Shown piece by piece: positions 1-7,847 of a DNA stretch of 64,000 nt (its first letter is position 1; each line of letters begins with the position of its first letter). This stretch comes from Terriglobia bacterium (lineage in GTDB: Bacteria; Acidobacteriota; Terriglobia; 20CM-2-55-15). The translations under genes and the position numbers were made by a program. The DNA lies in assembly GCA_036496425.1 (NCBI GenBank), contig DASXLG010000020.1:1-64000 (forward strand), read 5' to 3'. The notes below the pieces were generated by a model. The model was not told the DNA's origin and made no database searches. It worked only from the letters and a program-made list of their open reading frames with translations.

Positions 1-425
1 TGGTCGACTGGACCGGCATGCGTACCACGAACGATGCCGTAATATCCGGCACTCGCCATGGAGATCGCCAGGACGATCATTCCCAGATTGAAAACAAGGT
101 GGTGCGGAATGAACTTCTTCGGCGGGAAAGCGCACTGCGCAACAACGCCGCACGATCCGACCAGAATTGCCGGCTGGGTGCCGAGCATCATCAGCGCAAC
201 CAGCACTACCGTCGTAATGAGCGAAAGAGAAGAACCGCCGACCAGCCGGACCTTCGCATGTCCGCCCACAATCGCCAGGAAAATCAGCAGCGAGAAGTAG
301 GGGAAGTCGACAGTTCCGGCGTGCAGCAAAGCCTGAAGCAGGCCGCCCGCTCCCACCAGGCCGAACAACACCACGGCCGTGCGTGCCTGCACCGGAAGAC
401 TTCCGAATTGTGCCTTCGCGCTCAC
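1..425 (-). CDS. Membrane protein, N-terminal part (runs off window)
   Basis: The minus strand is open from a GTG at 425 to the window edge, about 141 codons. The GTG is preceded by GGAAGAGG seven bases upstream, a good ribosome binding site. The protein has about five hydrophobic segments (roughly residues 12-33, 38-50, 58-74, 78-92 and 104-122) separated by short charged turns, so it is an integral membrane domain. Such N-terminal modules commonly precede HD-GYP, GGDEF or kinase output domains in acidobacteria, but the output part lies outside the window, so its function is unknown. The plus-strand reading frames over this stretch give low-complexity, Arg/His-rich products and look like shadows. 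Confidence 0.6.
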   Translation of the reverse strand, partial: MSAKAQFGSLPVQARTAVVLFGLVGAGGLLQALLHAGTVDFPYFSLLIFLAIVGGHAKVRLVGGSSLSLITTVVLVALMMLGTQPAILVGSCGVVAQCAFPPKKFIPHHLVFNLGMIVLAISMASAGYYGIVRGTHAGPVD

Positions 426-472
426 ATCCAAACCTCTTCCTTGTGCTTATCGGCAGAAATGAATAAAAAATT

Positions 473-549
473 ATTGGAAATTCGAAACTGGAAGTTGGAA
501 ATTGGAAATCCGATTTCGAATTTGTAATTTCTAGTCTCGAATTTCCAAT
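473..549. repeat. Imperfect inverted repeat of GGAAATTG words (family H/I)
   Basis: Two arms of about 37 bases (473-509 and 513-549) pair with a handful of mismatches around a 3-base centre. The arms are built from degenerate short words such as TTGGAAAT. The same words form the inverted repeat at 34903-34984, so this looks like a dispersed intergenic element. It fills most of the gap between the membrane protein start (425) and the NYN gene stop (583). Confidence 0.6.
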
Positions 550-582
550 AGGTTCCGAAACGGTAATCTGGGGCGGCTGCGC

Positions 583-2112
583 CTAGTTGACCGAACCCTC
601 TTCAGGCGGCGAGGTCTTCTTCCTCGTCCGCTTGGCCGGCGCGACGGCGGTCTTTCGGGGCGCGACCGCCTTTCGTTTGATGCCGGTACTGACCCGCCGT
701 TTCCTGGCCGGCTTTTCTTCGGCCAAGGGCTCGGCAGCTTCGGCGGCCAGAGGCTGTTCGGCTTCTTCCACGTCGGTCTCAGGTTCGGATTCGGACTGCG
801 CTTCCGCGCTGTCCTCAGAATCGGAAATAACCGAAGGCGGCTGGTGCAGATGCTGGAGAGTCGGATCATTTTCAACGTCGTAGATCGCCGGCGACGGTGC
901 CGCCTGTTCGTCGCTGCGGCCGCCCGAACGCTGCCCCTGCGCCATCTGATTTCCAGGATAGACTCTGAGAATCCCCTGCCGATTCCGCTCCAGACGGAAC
1001 AACCCTGCACGCTGGCCGGATCGAACCGCTTCCAGAAAGCTGTGAAACCCGTAACGATGCTCGTCAAATGTCGGCAGAGTGTTCTTGATGAACTGCTTGA
1101 CGTTCCGCAGATACATCGGCCAGTGCGGCGTAATGTGGGAATTCTGAAACGCTTCCTGCATTGCCCGCACGCCCTCTTCCGCCTGCATTGGTGTCGGCAT
1201 CGGTGTCGTCACATTCGGAGCGGGCAGATTCGGAGCGGGCAGGCTCGGAACGGGGGCTCCGGCAGGCGCAGCTTCAAGCGCCTGGCCATTGGAGGGGACC
1301 ACTGCCGGGACAGGAATTGCCGGCGCTTCCTCTTCGCCTTCAACCAGAGATTGATCTTTGAGTTCAACAAGAAGGCTGCGATCGACCTGTTTCAGGTTAA
1401 CGTATCCGGCGGCCGCCATCTTTTCGATGAAATCACGGAAAGTGCTGGCACCGTAGTCCCGCTCGGTAAAGGTCGAATCCAACTGCAGCAGCGTACTCTT
1501 CAAAAGACCGAGCTGCGGCGACACCTCGCGATCCGTCAGGACCTTCAAGGCGCGGCGAACGAGCGGAAACGCTTTTGCGAGATTGGGATCCGCGACAGCT
1601 GTGCGCGTGCGTTCGGCGGCTGGCCGCCGCGGGATGGACGGCGCAGAAATCAGATTTTCGTAGGCGATGAATTCATGGCAGTTCTTCTGGAGAATGGCAC
1701 TGGTAAAATTACGGCCGCCGACCACCAGAACTTTCTTGTCGTACTGTTTGAGTTTTTCGACCAGGGCAATGAAATCGCTGTCGCCGCCGACAATAACAAA
1801 GGCATTGATGTGGTTGCGCGTGAAAGCCATCTCGAGTGCGTCCAGCGCCAGGTTGATGTCGGCGCCGTTCTTGTCGCCCCCGGGCGTGAGATTCCGCTGC
1901 ACCATTTGTATGGCGTGCTGCGTCATGCTCCGGCTGTGTTCGCCGGCCCGCTTCCAGTCGCCGTAGGCGATCTTGGTAACGACTTCTCCGCGTTCCTTTA
2001 TGGCCTCGAGAACTGCGCCGATGTCGAAGTGGCGATTGAGAGTGCTTTTGACTCCAATCTCGATATTATCGAAGTCGATGAATACAGCGATCTTTAACCT
2101 ATCCTCTACCAT
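583..2112 (-). CDS. NYN-domain (LabA/DUF88-like) protein with LOTUS/OST-HTH domains
   Basis: This is a 509-residue protein. Residues 6-155 are a NYN (PIN-like) nuclease domain: the strand VFIDFDN carries Asp13 and Asp15, GADINLALD carries Asp85, and GGDSDF carries Asp111 and Asp113, matching the acidic metal site of the family. Residues about 183-265 fit an OST-HTH/LOTUS module, and a second weaker one follows at about 325-400. LOTUS modules bind RNA. A Pro/Ala linker and a very basic tail (Lys/Arg-rich, last about 45 residues) add further nucleic-acid affinity. The likely role is an RNA-processing or RNA-binding endoribonuclease in the cytoplasm; the substrate is unknown. The zinc-ribbon gene lies immediately upstream, 27 bases away, and is probably co-transcribed. 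Confidence 0.85.
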   Translation of the reverse strand: MVEDRLKIAVFIDFDNIEIGVKSTLNRHFDIGAVLEAIKERGEVVTKIAYGDWKRAGEHSRSMTQHAIQMVQRNLTPGGDKNGADINLALDALEMAFTRNHINAFVIVGGDSDFIALVEKLKQYDKKVLVVGGRNFTSAILQKNCHEFIAYENLISAPSIPRRPAAERTRTAVADPNLAKAFPLVRRALKVLTDREVSPQLGLLKSTLLQLDSTFTERDYGASTFRDFIEKMAAAGYVNLKQVDRSLLVELKDQSLVEGEEEAPAIPVPAVVPSNGQALEAAPAGAPVPSLPAPNLPAPNVTTPMPTPMQAEEGVRAMQEAFQNSHITPHWPMYLRNVKQFIKNTLPTFDEHRYGFHSFLEAVRSGQRAGLFRLERNRQGILRVYPGNQMAQGQRSGGRSDEQAAPSPAIYDVENDPTLQHLHQPPSVISDSEDSAEAQSESEPETDVEEAEQPLAAEAAEPLAEEKPARKRRVSTGIKRKAVAPRKTAVAPAKRTRKKTSPPEEGSVN

Positions 2113-2139
2113 CCACTTAGATTAGCAGAAAATAGGGGC

Positions 2140-2622
2140 CTATTTCTTGAATAGGTTATCGAACGCGCTGCGGGCATCGGACGGCTTGACCGGGGATACA
2201 TGGCCCTGAGGGTTGCCGCCGCCGGAATCCCGGGTTTCCCGTTCAATGGATGTCCGGGCCATGAAAAGATCACAATGATTGCGAAGATCCTTCTTCGTGA
2301 TGCGTTCCGGAATCGGCTGGGTGCATTGGAATTGCGCCGCTGTGTCGAAGTGGCGGCAGTTCTTGCAGGCGTGCAGATCGGCCTTGCATTTCGGGCACTG
2401 GCTTTCGTAATTGATTTCGGCGGTGGTCGGAACAATCGTGCCGCATAACGAACAGCGTAAAACTTCCTGGAAGCCAGGCATGTGCATCGGGCGGGGAGCT
2501 TCCCTGGCTTTGGACCCACGCGGTCCGCCCTTGGGTTTTTCTCGCGGCTTTTCGGGTTCCCTTGCGCCACGTTCGCGGTCGTTATTATCGTGATAACCGC
2601 GTTGGCCGTATTTTCGTTCCAT
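2140..2622 (-). CDS. Zinc-ribbon protein with basic N-terminus
   Basis: This is a 160-residue protein starting at the ATG at 2622, preceded by AGGA eight bases upstream. A longer reading to 2661 lacks a ribosome binding site. The first 50 residues are Arg/Lys/Gly/Pro-rich and disordered-looking. A cysteine-rich core follows: Cys57/Cys60 and Cys76/Cys79, then Cys86/Cys89, Cys100 and Cys117, consistent with two zinc sites. The end is polar. I know the general pattern (a zinc-ribbon protein common in acidobacteria) but no characterised function. Its pairing with the NYN-LOTUS gene suggests an RNA-related role; that is inference only. Confidence 0.7.
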   Translation of the reverse strand: MERKYGQRGYHDNNDRERGAREPEKPREKPKGGPRGSKAREAPRPMHMPGFQEVLRCSLCGTIVPTTAEINYESQCPKCKADLHACKNCRHFDTAAQFQCTQPIPERITKKDLRNHCDLFMARTSIERETRDSGGGNPQGHVSPVKPSDARSAFDNLFKK

Positions 2623-2698
2623 AGATAGGGTCCTGGAGACACATGGTCGCCGGGTTTTCAATCGACAATACGGCAGCCATATCTATAAGGTTACACGC

Positions 2699-5395
2699 CT
2701 ATTGGCCTGAGAGTCTCTTTACATCCTTTTGCAATTGCTCGGTGATGGCCGTATAGGGGTCCGCCGCCGTGGCAAACGCCCGCGGATCAATCGGGTCTCC
2801 GAAATGAAACTCCACCGGACGGAAGCGGAAGCCGCCCTCCCGGGGCCATGCCTCGAACGTTCCGTGGATGCCCACCGGAACGATAGGCACTCCGAGTTCG
2901 TATGCCAGAATGGCGGACCCCTTCTTGAATTCAGCGATCCGTCCGTCGATGGACCGCGTACCTTCCGGGAAAATGAGCATCACATGACCGCGCTTCAGTC
3001 CCATGGCTCCGACTTGCATGGCGCGAACCAGATTCACATCGGAGTCGATCGCGACAATCTGGCAAACCTGAGCCAGAAAACGCGAGAAAGCGTTCTTCCA
3101 GTAGTCGCTGTAGCCGATGATGAGGATCTTATAAACGACCCGCCTGGGCAGGATCGATACCAGGAGAGGGCCATCCAGAAACGACTCGTGATTCGGACAT
3201 AGCAGGAACGGCGTCGTCCGCGGCAACTTTTCCATCCCGTAATGCCGCAGCGGCAAGGATATGCCCGCGAAAATTCCAATCATCCGTATGATCGAAAATG
3301 AAAGCGGATTGAGCAGTTTGCGCGCCTTGAAAATGTGGTGCGTTTCCGAAACATTGTCCGGAACAGAGCTGAGAATCTCCTTCCAGGAACGGTTGCCGCC
3401 GGCGGTCCCGCCGGCGGCTGTCGCCCCCTTCGCCCCCTTCGCCTTCTCGAAAGCCTCGATCAATTCTCCCAGCGTGAAGATGCGGGCCATTTCCTGTTCG
3501 TCGATATGCACGCCCAGGCGCGCTTCCGCCAGGCCAAGCAGTTCGACGCGTCCAAGCGAGTCAAAACCGAGATCCAGCTCGACGTTCATCGATGGGCTCA
3601 GCACGCCGGCATCCGGCCTGGCTTGCCGGATCAATTCCGCCAGAACCACGCCGGCCCCTTCCCGGAGCTGCGCGTGGTCCGGTTCGGGTTCGCGGACCGG
3701 CGTGCCACGGCTGTCCCGAGCCTTGATCCGCTCGTTCTCCTCCTGCTGAATCTCGAAGCGTTTCAATTTCCGCGTAACGGTGCGGGGTAGTGGATCGTTG
3801 CGGACAGACAAAGAATGAAGCCGGTAATAGGAAGGAACCTGCTTCGACAGATTTTCGATTTCGAAGCGGATGCTCTCCATGATGGCCGTCTGGCCGCGCT
3901 TTCGAAACTCGTCCATATCCGGAACGATAATCGCGTGGAGAACTTCGTCTCCGGGGCCGGCGCCATTCTGCGAAACACCCAGGATGCAAATGTCCTTGAT
4001 GAAGGGCGAGCGCGAATAGTGCGTCTCGAGTTCTTCGGGATAAACGTTCTCGCCATTTGCAAGGACGATCACATCCTTGCATCGGCCTGTGATGGACAGG
4101 TACCCGTTCACGTCGATGACACCAAGATCGCCCGTGCGAAACCAGCCATCTTTGATGGCTTCGGCTGTCTGGGAGGGCGATTTGTAATAACCCTTCATCA
4201 CAATCGGCCCGCGAATCCACACTTCGCCGATTCCCTGGTCATTCGGGGAATCGATCTGGACGGAGACTCCGCGGACCGGACGGCCGACGGTGCCGATGGA
4301 ATCCTGCTCCGGCGGTGTAGCCGTCGCGGCAGCCGAGGTTTCCGTCAAGCCGTACGCCTGCGCTATCCAATAGCCGAGTTCGCTGAGGTCGCGAGCGATC
4401 TCAGGATCGAATCGGGAGCCGCCGCTCGCGAGCATTTCCAGGTCAGGGCCGATGGCGCGATGAACTTTCGCAAACAGCCTGCGGCGGAGGCGCAGGTCCT
4501 TCGTACGCCGTGCCATGCGCCGCATGAATCGAAATGCCGTGCGTGTGAAGAACGGCTGTGATTCGGCCTGAGAGATAATTCGCCGGTGCAGGATGTAGAA
4601 GAATTGAGGCACGCAAATAAACAGGGTAATGCGATGCCGGTGAAAAGCGTCGATGATGCGCTGGGGGGAAATGGACGAGAGAAACACCACCGTCGCGCCG
4701 ATGCATAGCGGACCCAGACCATTCGCGATGAGCGGAAGCACGTGCGAGAAGGGCAGCACCGAAAGGATGCGATGTTCGGCATGGAGATGCAGACCCTCGC
4801 TTGTGCCGCGGATTTCATGATTGATATTGTCGAAAGTGAGTTCGACACCCTTGGGATTGCCCGTTGTCCCGGACGTGTAAATCAAGATCGCCGTGTCGGC
4901 CGGGTCCGGCTTCTGCAGGGTCGCTCCGCCCTTGTCGGGATTCCCGGATACTGCGCGGTCACAGACCGCGCCTACCGTTTTCGCGACATTCGATCCCTTC
5001 GTCCAATTCCCTTCGTCCGCAAAAATGATCCTGCAGCCGGCATGAGTCACAATTCGCTCGATGGCATCTTCCGGAAGCGTTGTGGCCAGCGGCACAGTGA
5101 CCGCACCGATCTGCATCGCGCCCAGCAGCACGAACACCCATTGCGGCGTGTTCTCCATCAGAATGCCGATCCGGTCGCCGCGCTGGATTCCCTGCCGGGT
5201 CAGATGGGACGCCATTAAGGCCGCCTGGTCGAGCACATCGCTGTAGCGGTATTGCTCCAGCTTGTCCTGGTGATCCAGCACGAATGCGAAACGTTCCGGC
5301 GCGCGCTTCGCCCAGGCTTCGATCTGCTCGAACATCCACAGCGATGGCAGAGGCTCGCTGAGCGGTGGTCCCGTAGTGGCAGTGAGAAAGGACAT
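2699..5395 (-). CDS. Acyl-CoA/ACP synthetase - acyl carrier protein - acyltransferase fusion
   Basis: An 898-residue cytosolic or membrane-associated enzyme with three domains. Residues about 20-560 are an AMP-binding ligase, with the phosphate loop YTSGTTGNPKG at 173-183 and the core motif region GWFRTGDLG. Residues about 575-650 are an acyl carrier domain with LGFDSL; Ser613 would carry phosphopantetheine. An Ala/Gly/Lys-rich linker leads to a PlsC-type acyltransferase at about 690-890, with NHESFLD (His736, Asp741) and FPEGTR (809-814). The likely reaction is ATP-dependent activation of a fatty acid, loading onto the built-in carrier and transfer to a lysophospholipid or glycerolipid. The arrangement resembles Aas-type acyl recycling enzymes but with an internal carrier. 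The gene is divergent from the pilin operon. Confidence 0.88.
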   Translation of the reverse strand: MSFLTATTGPPLSEPLPSLWMFEQIEAWAKRAPERFAFVLDHQDKLEQYRYSDVLDQAALMASHLTRQGIQRGDRIGILMENTPQWVFVLLGAMQIGAVTVPLATTLPEDAIERIVTHAGCRIIFADEGNWTKGSNVAKTVGAVCDRAVSGNPDKGGATLQKPDPADTAILIYTSGTTGNPKGVELTFDNINHEIRGTSEGLHLHAEHRILSVLPFSHVLPLIANGLGPLCIGATVVFLSSISPQRIIDAFHRHRITLFICVPQFFYILHRRIISQAESQPFFTRTAFRFMRRMARRTKDLRLRRRLFAKVHRAIGPDLEMLASGGSRFDPEIARDLSELGYWIAQAYGLTETSAAATATPPEQDSIGTVGRPVRGVSVQIDSPNDQGIGEVWIRGPIVMKGYYKSPSQTAEAIKDGWFRTGDLGVIDVNGYLSITGRCKDVIVLANGENVYPEELETHYSRSPFIKDICILGVSQNGAGPGDEVLHAIIVPDMDEFRKRGQTAIMESIRFEIENLSKQVPSYYRLHSLSVRNDPLPRTVTRKLKRFEIQQEENERIKARDSRGTPVREPEPDHAQLREGAGVVLAELIRQARPDAGVLSPSMNVELDLGFDSLGRVELLGLAEARLGVHIDEQEMARIFTLGELIEAFEKAKGAKGATAAGGTAGGNRSWKEILSSVPDNVSETHHIFKARKLLNPLSFSIIRMIGIFAGISLPLRHYGMEKLPRTTPFLLCPNHESFLDGPLLVSILPRRVVYKILIIGYSDYWKNAFSRFLAQVCQIVAIDSDVNLVRAMQVGAMGLKRGHVMLIFPEGTRSIDGRIAEFKKGSAILAYELGVPIVPVGIHGTFEAWPREGGFRFRPVEFHFGDPIDPRAFATAADPYTAITEQLQKDVKRLSGQ

Positions 5396-5402
5396 ATGTA
5401 AG

Positions 5403-5437
5403 GCGGGCCTAGGCCCGCGTTATTTTAGAATAACGCG
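5403..5437. promoter_or_regulatory. Two adjacent palindromes upstream of the acyltransferase fusion
   Basis: GCGGGCCTAGGCCCGC (5403-5418) is a perfect 16-base palindrome. It is followed at once by CGCGTTATT and AATAACGCG (5416-5424 and 5429-5437), a 9-bp inverted repeat around TTAG. They begin 8 bases before the start codon of the minus-strand fusion gene, so they lie in its 5' leader or promoter, in a divergent intergenic region. An operator or a leader hairpin are both possible. Confidence 0.45.
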
Positions 5438-5514
5438 CACGCCGGCATGCGGCATTATCCCGCGGACACTTTTATTTGACACATATTTATTGCTGCACAT
5501 TTCCCGCCAACTCA

Positions 5515-5544
5515 TTGTCATGATGAGTCTTATGACTTTATATT
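5515..5544 (+). promoter_or_regulatory. Candidate sigma-70-like promoter of the minor pilin operon
   Basis: TTGTCA at 5515-5520 and TATATT at 5539-5544 are separated by 18 bases, about 110 bases upstream of the first pilin start. A second -35-like hexamer, TTGACA, lies at 5476-5481 without a good -10 at the right distance. The prediction rests only on resemblance to the consensus. Confidence 0.35.
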
Positions 5545-5652
5545 AGGTGTACGGCCTGAACTGGATCCGGGAAACTTTCGGGTTGCGGCGTTATGCCCCT
5601 AATCTACAATCCGCCTTTGGCCGATAGTGAATGTGTGCCAGAAGGATTTCAC

Positions 5653-6297
5653 ATGCCCAGTCCAGGGACGGAAAAGGGATTCTCATTGCTCGAAGCAATG
5701 ATCGCACTGTTTGTCATATTTGTGCTTGCACGGGTGGCGCTCCCCAACCTGACAAGTATGCAGAAGTTCGGAAGAATCAACGGAGACGCCAGCAGTGTTG
5801 CCGGTTTGATTTCGGAGGCAAAGCTCCGTGCCTCTGCTTCCTTCTCACATGCAAGGGTATATGCGGACCTGACGGCCAAGACATATCACCTGGAAATCTG
5901 GAACAAAACCAGTTCCTGCTGGCAAACCGACGGAGACAAGAATACGTGCACCGTGGCTGCCAGTCCGGTCCAGAACCTTTCTTCGGGTGTGAGCTTCGGC
6001 TACGGCGCGATTTCGAGCGCTCCATCGAATACCCAGCCCACGCTCAGTCAAGCTCCTCTTTGTTACACCGGATACGCAGGACAGGCAGGCAACACGACCA
6101 CTGTCGCCAACACCGCATGCATTGAGTTCAATTCACGCGGCGTTCCGTCAAATCCGGTCACCAGCGGAAAAGCCGATGCAACCGGCGCATTTTATATAAC
6201 GAACGGCACGGCGATTTACGGAGTGACGGTGCTCACTTCCGGATCGGTTCAAAGCTGGACCGCCCAGACGGCTCAGAGCAGCTGGCAGCAACGGTGA
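5653..6297 (+). CDS. Type IV minor pilin, FimT/GspH-like
   Basis: A 214-residue prepilin. The start at 5653 is chosen because AGAAGGA sits six bases upstream and because it gives a normal short leader: eight residues, then the class III signal site KGFSLLEAMIALFV, with cleavage after Gly and Glu at mature position 5. The upstream in-frame ATG at 5593 would give an unusually long leader. After the hydrophobic helix the body has a GspH/FimT-like beta region with Cys pairs (CWQTDGDKNTC and LCYTGY..ACIEF). It probably belongs to the pilus-tip or priming complex. It is first of four pilin genes on one strand with tight spacing. Confidence 0.85.
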   Translation: MPSPGTEKGFSLLEAMIALFVIFVLARVALPNLTSMQKFGRINGDASSVAGLISEAKLRASASFSHARVYADLTAKTYHLEIWNKTSSCWQTDGDKNTCTVAASPVQNLSSGVSFGYGAISSAPSNTQPTLSQAPLCYTGYAGQAGNTTTVANTACIEFNSRGVPSNPVTSGKADATGAFYITNGTAIYGVTVLTSGSVQSWTAQTAQSSWQQR

Positions 6298-6307
6298 GGT
6301 TCAAGAT

Positions 6308-6904
6308 ATGAAGTCCTGCAGAAATTTCTCAGCTTTTTCCGCCCGTTCGCCGCAAGCCGGCTCGACCTTGCTCGAAACGGCGATTGCCTGCTGCATTTTA
6401 CTGATCTGCGCGGTGGGAGGGTTGAACATGGTGAGTTCGAGTTTCTCGACGACAGAAAATCAGGGACATCTGCTCGCCCGCACTGTCGAGTATTCCCAGG
6501 ACAAAGTCGAGCAGCTTCTGGCATTGGCCTATTGTGATTCGCAGACCGACACGACGCAGCTGACCGCAGCGGCCACTGGCGGAACAGGACTGGCAGGTTG
6601 CCCCGTTCCGCTGCAGAACCCGGCTACCGGGACAAGCGGCATTGGAGGCAGTTCGGATCCCAGTAATCCAGCGACGGGTTACGTCGATTACCTCGACAGT
6701 ACCGGAACGCTTGTCACCGGTGTCAACGGCGCGGCTCCGGCAACCTGGTTTTACAAACGTGTCTGGCAACTCGCGGCGGGACCGGCCGGCATAACGCAAA
6801 CGAAGAAGATTACGGTGACAACACGGGTGAAAACACAGGTCGGCGGCGCTCAGGGAAGCCCGCCGCAGGCCACCGTGTCCGTAATCAAGACTTATCCCTT
6901 TTAG
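6308..6904 (+). CDS. Type IV minor pilin, PilV-like
   Basis: A 198-residue prepilin with the cleavage region QAGSTLLETAIACCILLICA near residue 17: the usual Gly precedes the cut and Glu stands at mature position 5. The leader is longer than average and basic. The start lies 10 bases after the fimT-like stop, with AGG eight bases upstream, so it is translationally coupled. The C-terminal half is Thr/Gly-rich with a conserved-looking TTRVKTQ beta strand. It is expected in the inner-membrane minor pilin complex that initiates pilus assembly. Confidence 0.82.
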   Translation: MKSCRNFSAFSARSPQAGSTLLETAIACCILLICAVGGLNMVSSSFSTTENQGHLLARTVEYSQDKVEQLLALAYCDSQTDTTQLTAAATGGTGLAGCPVPLQNPATGTSGIGGSSDPSNPATGYVDYLDSTGTLVTGVNGAAPATWFYKRVWQLAAGPAGITQTKKITVTTRVKTQVGGAQGSPPQATVSVIKTYPF

Positions 6905-6913
6905 AGGCCAGTG

Positions 6914-7831
6914 TTGACGAACAAAGGTTTTTCACTGCTTGAAAGTATGGCCAGCATGGTGATCCTGCTCATCATCTTTGCCGCCATGATGACAGGTATG
7001 AATCAGTTGATGAGCATGCAAGGCACTGTGAAGAACAGAACCGAGATGCATGCGGACGTGCGTAACGCGACGGAGTTGCTGCAACAGGAGATCGGACAGG
7101 CCGGAAGGATCGCCCTGCCCGCCGCGGTCACAACGACAGCCGCTACGGCAGCCGGCGCGGCGACCGCGGCTGTGAGCTCCACCTCCGGAATGTTCGCCAA
7201 TATGTATCTGGATGTCGATACCGGCGCCAGCTTCGAAACGGTGCAGGCCACGGGCATCAGCGCCAACGGCTTTGCCGCCACATTCACTTTCGCTCACAGC
7301 AACGGCACCCAGGTGCTGGTGTCGGGATCCTTCGGAACCGGGATGGTTCCGCCGGCCGCAGCGCCATCGAGCTATTCGCATGGTTCCACAGACTCGGTTT
7401 TAAAGCTGTACGGCGACGTTAACAAAGACGGGAAGGTTTTATACGTGGAGTATACGTGCTCTCCGGGAACAACGTCGTCTCCCGGATATTTATACCGCAA
7501 CGAGATATCGTTCACGGCAGCCTCAAAGCCCGCGACGAGCTCGAGTATCGTACTGATGAATAACCTTCTACCGAATCCGAACAGTGTGCCGTGTTTCTCG
7601 TATCAAACGGCCACGGGCTTGTCGGGCAACACATATATCGTTGATGTCGGCGTCACCTTGACGGTGCAGAGTCAGCTGCAGGATCCCAAGACGCACCAAT
7701 TCCAGCAGGAAACAAAGGCGCTTTTGAACGTATCGCCGCGGAACATCTTTGAAGCCTGGGAATTGGACAATGCGGGTTCGCTGCAACGCATACAGCCGAT
7801 GCCGGCGAGCGTGACGGCGCTGTTGCCATAA
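6914..7831 (+). CDS. Type IV minor pilin, PilW-like
   Basis: About 305 residues, beginning LTNKGFSLLESMASMVILLI: a short basic leader, Gly, the hydrophobic helix and Glu5. Two adjacent starts compete: GTG at 6911 and TTG at 6914. GAGG is only three bases from the GTG but six from the TTG, so I prefer 6914. The segment after the helix (RTEMHADVRNATELLQQEIGQAGR) is the amphipathic extension typical of PilW/GspJ. The C-terminal domain is predicted beta with a Cys pair. It is third in the pilin operon. Confidence 0.82.
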   Translation: MTNKGFSLLESMASMVILLIIFAAMMTGMNQLMSMQGTVKNRTEMHADVRNATELLQQEIGQAGRIALPAAVTTTAATAAGAATAAVSSTSGMFANMYLDVDTGASFETVQATGISANGFAATFTFAHSNGTQVLVSGSFGTGMVPPAAAPSSYSHGSTDSVLKLYGDVNKDGKVLYVEYTCSPGTTSSPGYLYRNEISFTAASKPATSSSIVLMNNLLPNPNSVPCFSYQTATGLSGNTYIVDVGVTLTVQSQLQDPKTHQFQQETKALLNVSPRNIFEAWELDNAGSLQRIQPMPASVTALLP

Positions 7832-7847
7832 CATGGAGGTTTTGGAT

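Noticed and set aside
844-2097. A 417-codon plus-strand frame opposite the NYN gene
   Set aside because: The minus-strand NYN and LOTUS motifs are clear; the plus-strand product is Arg/His-rich with no domain.
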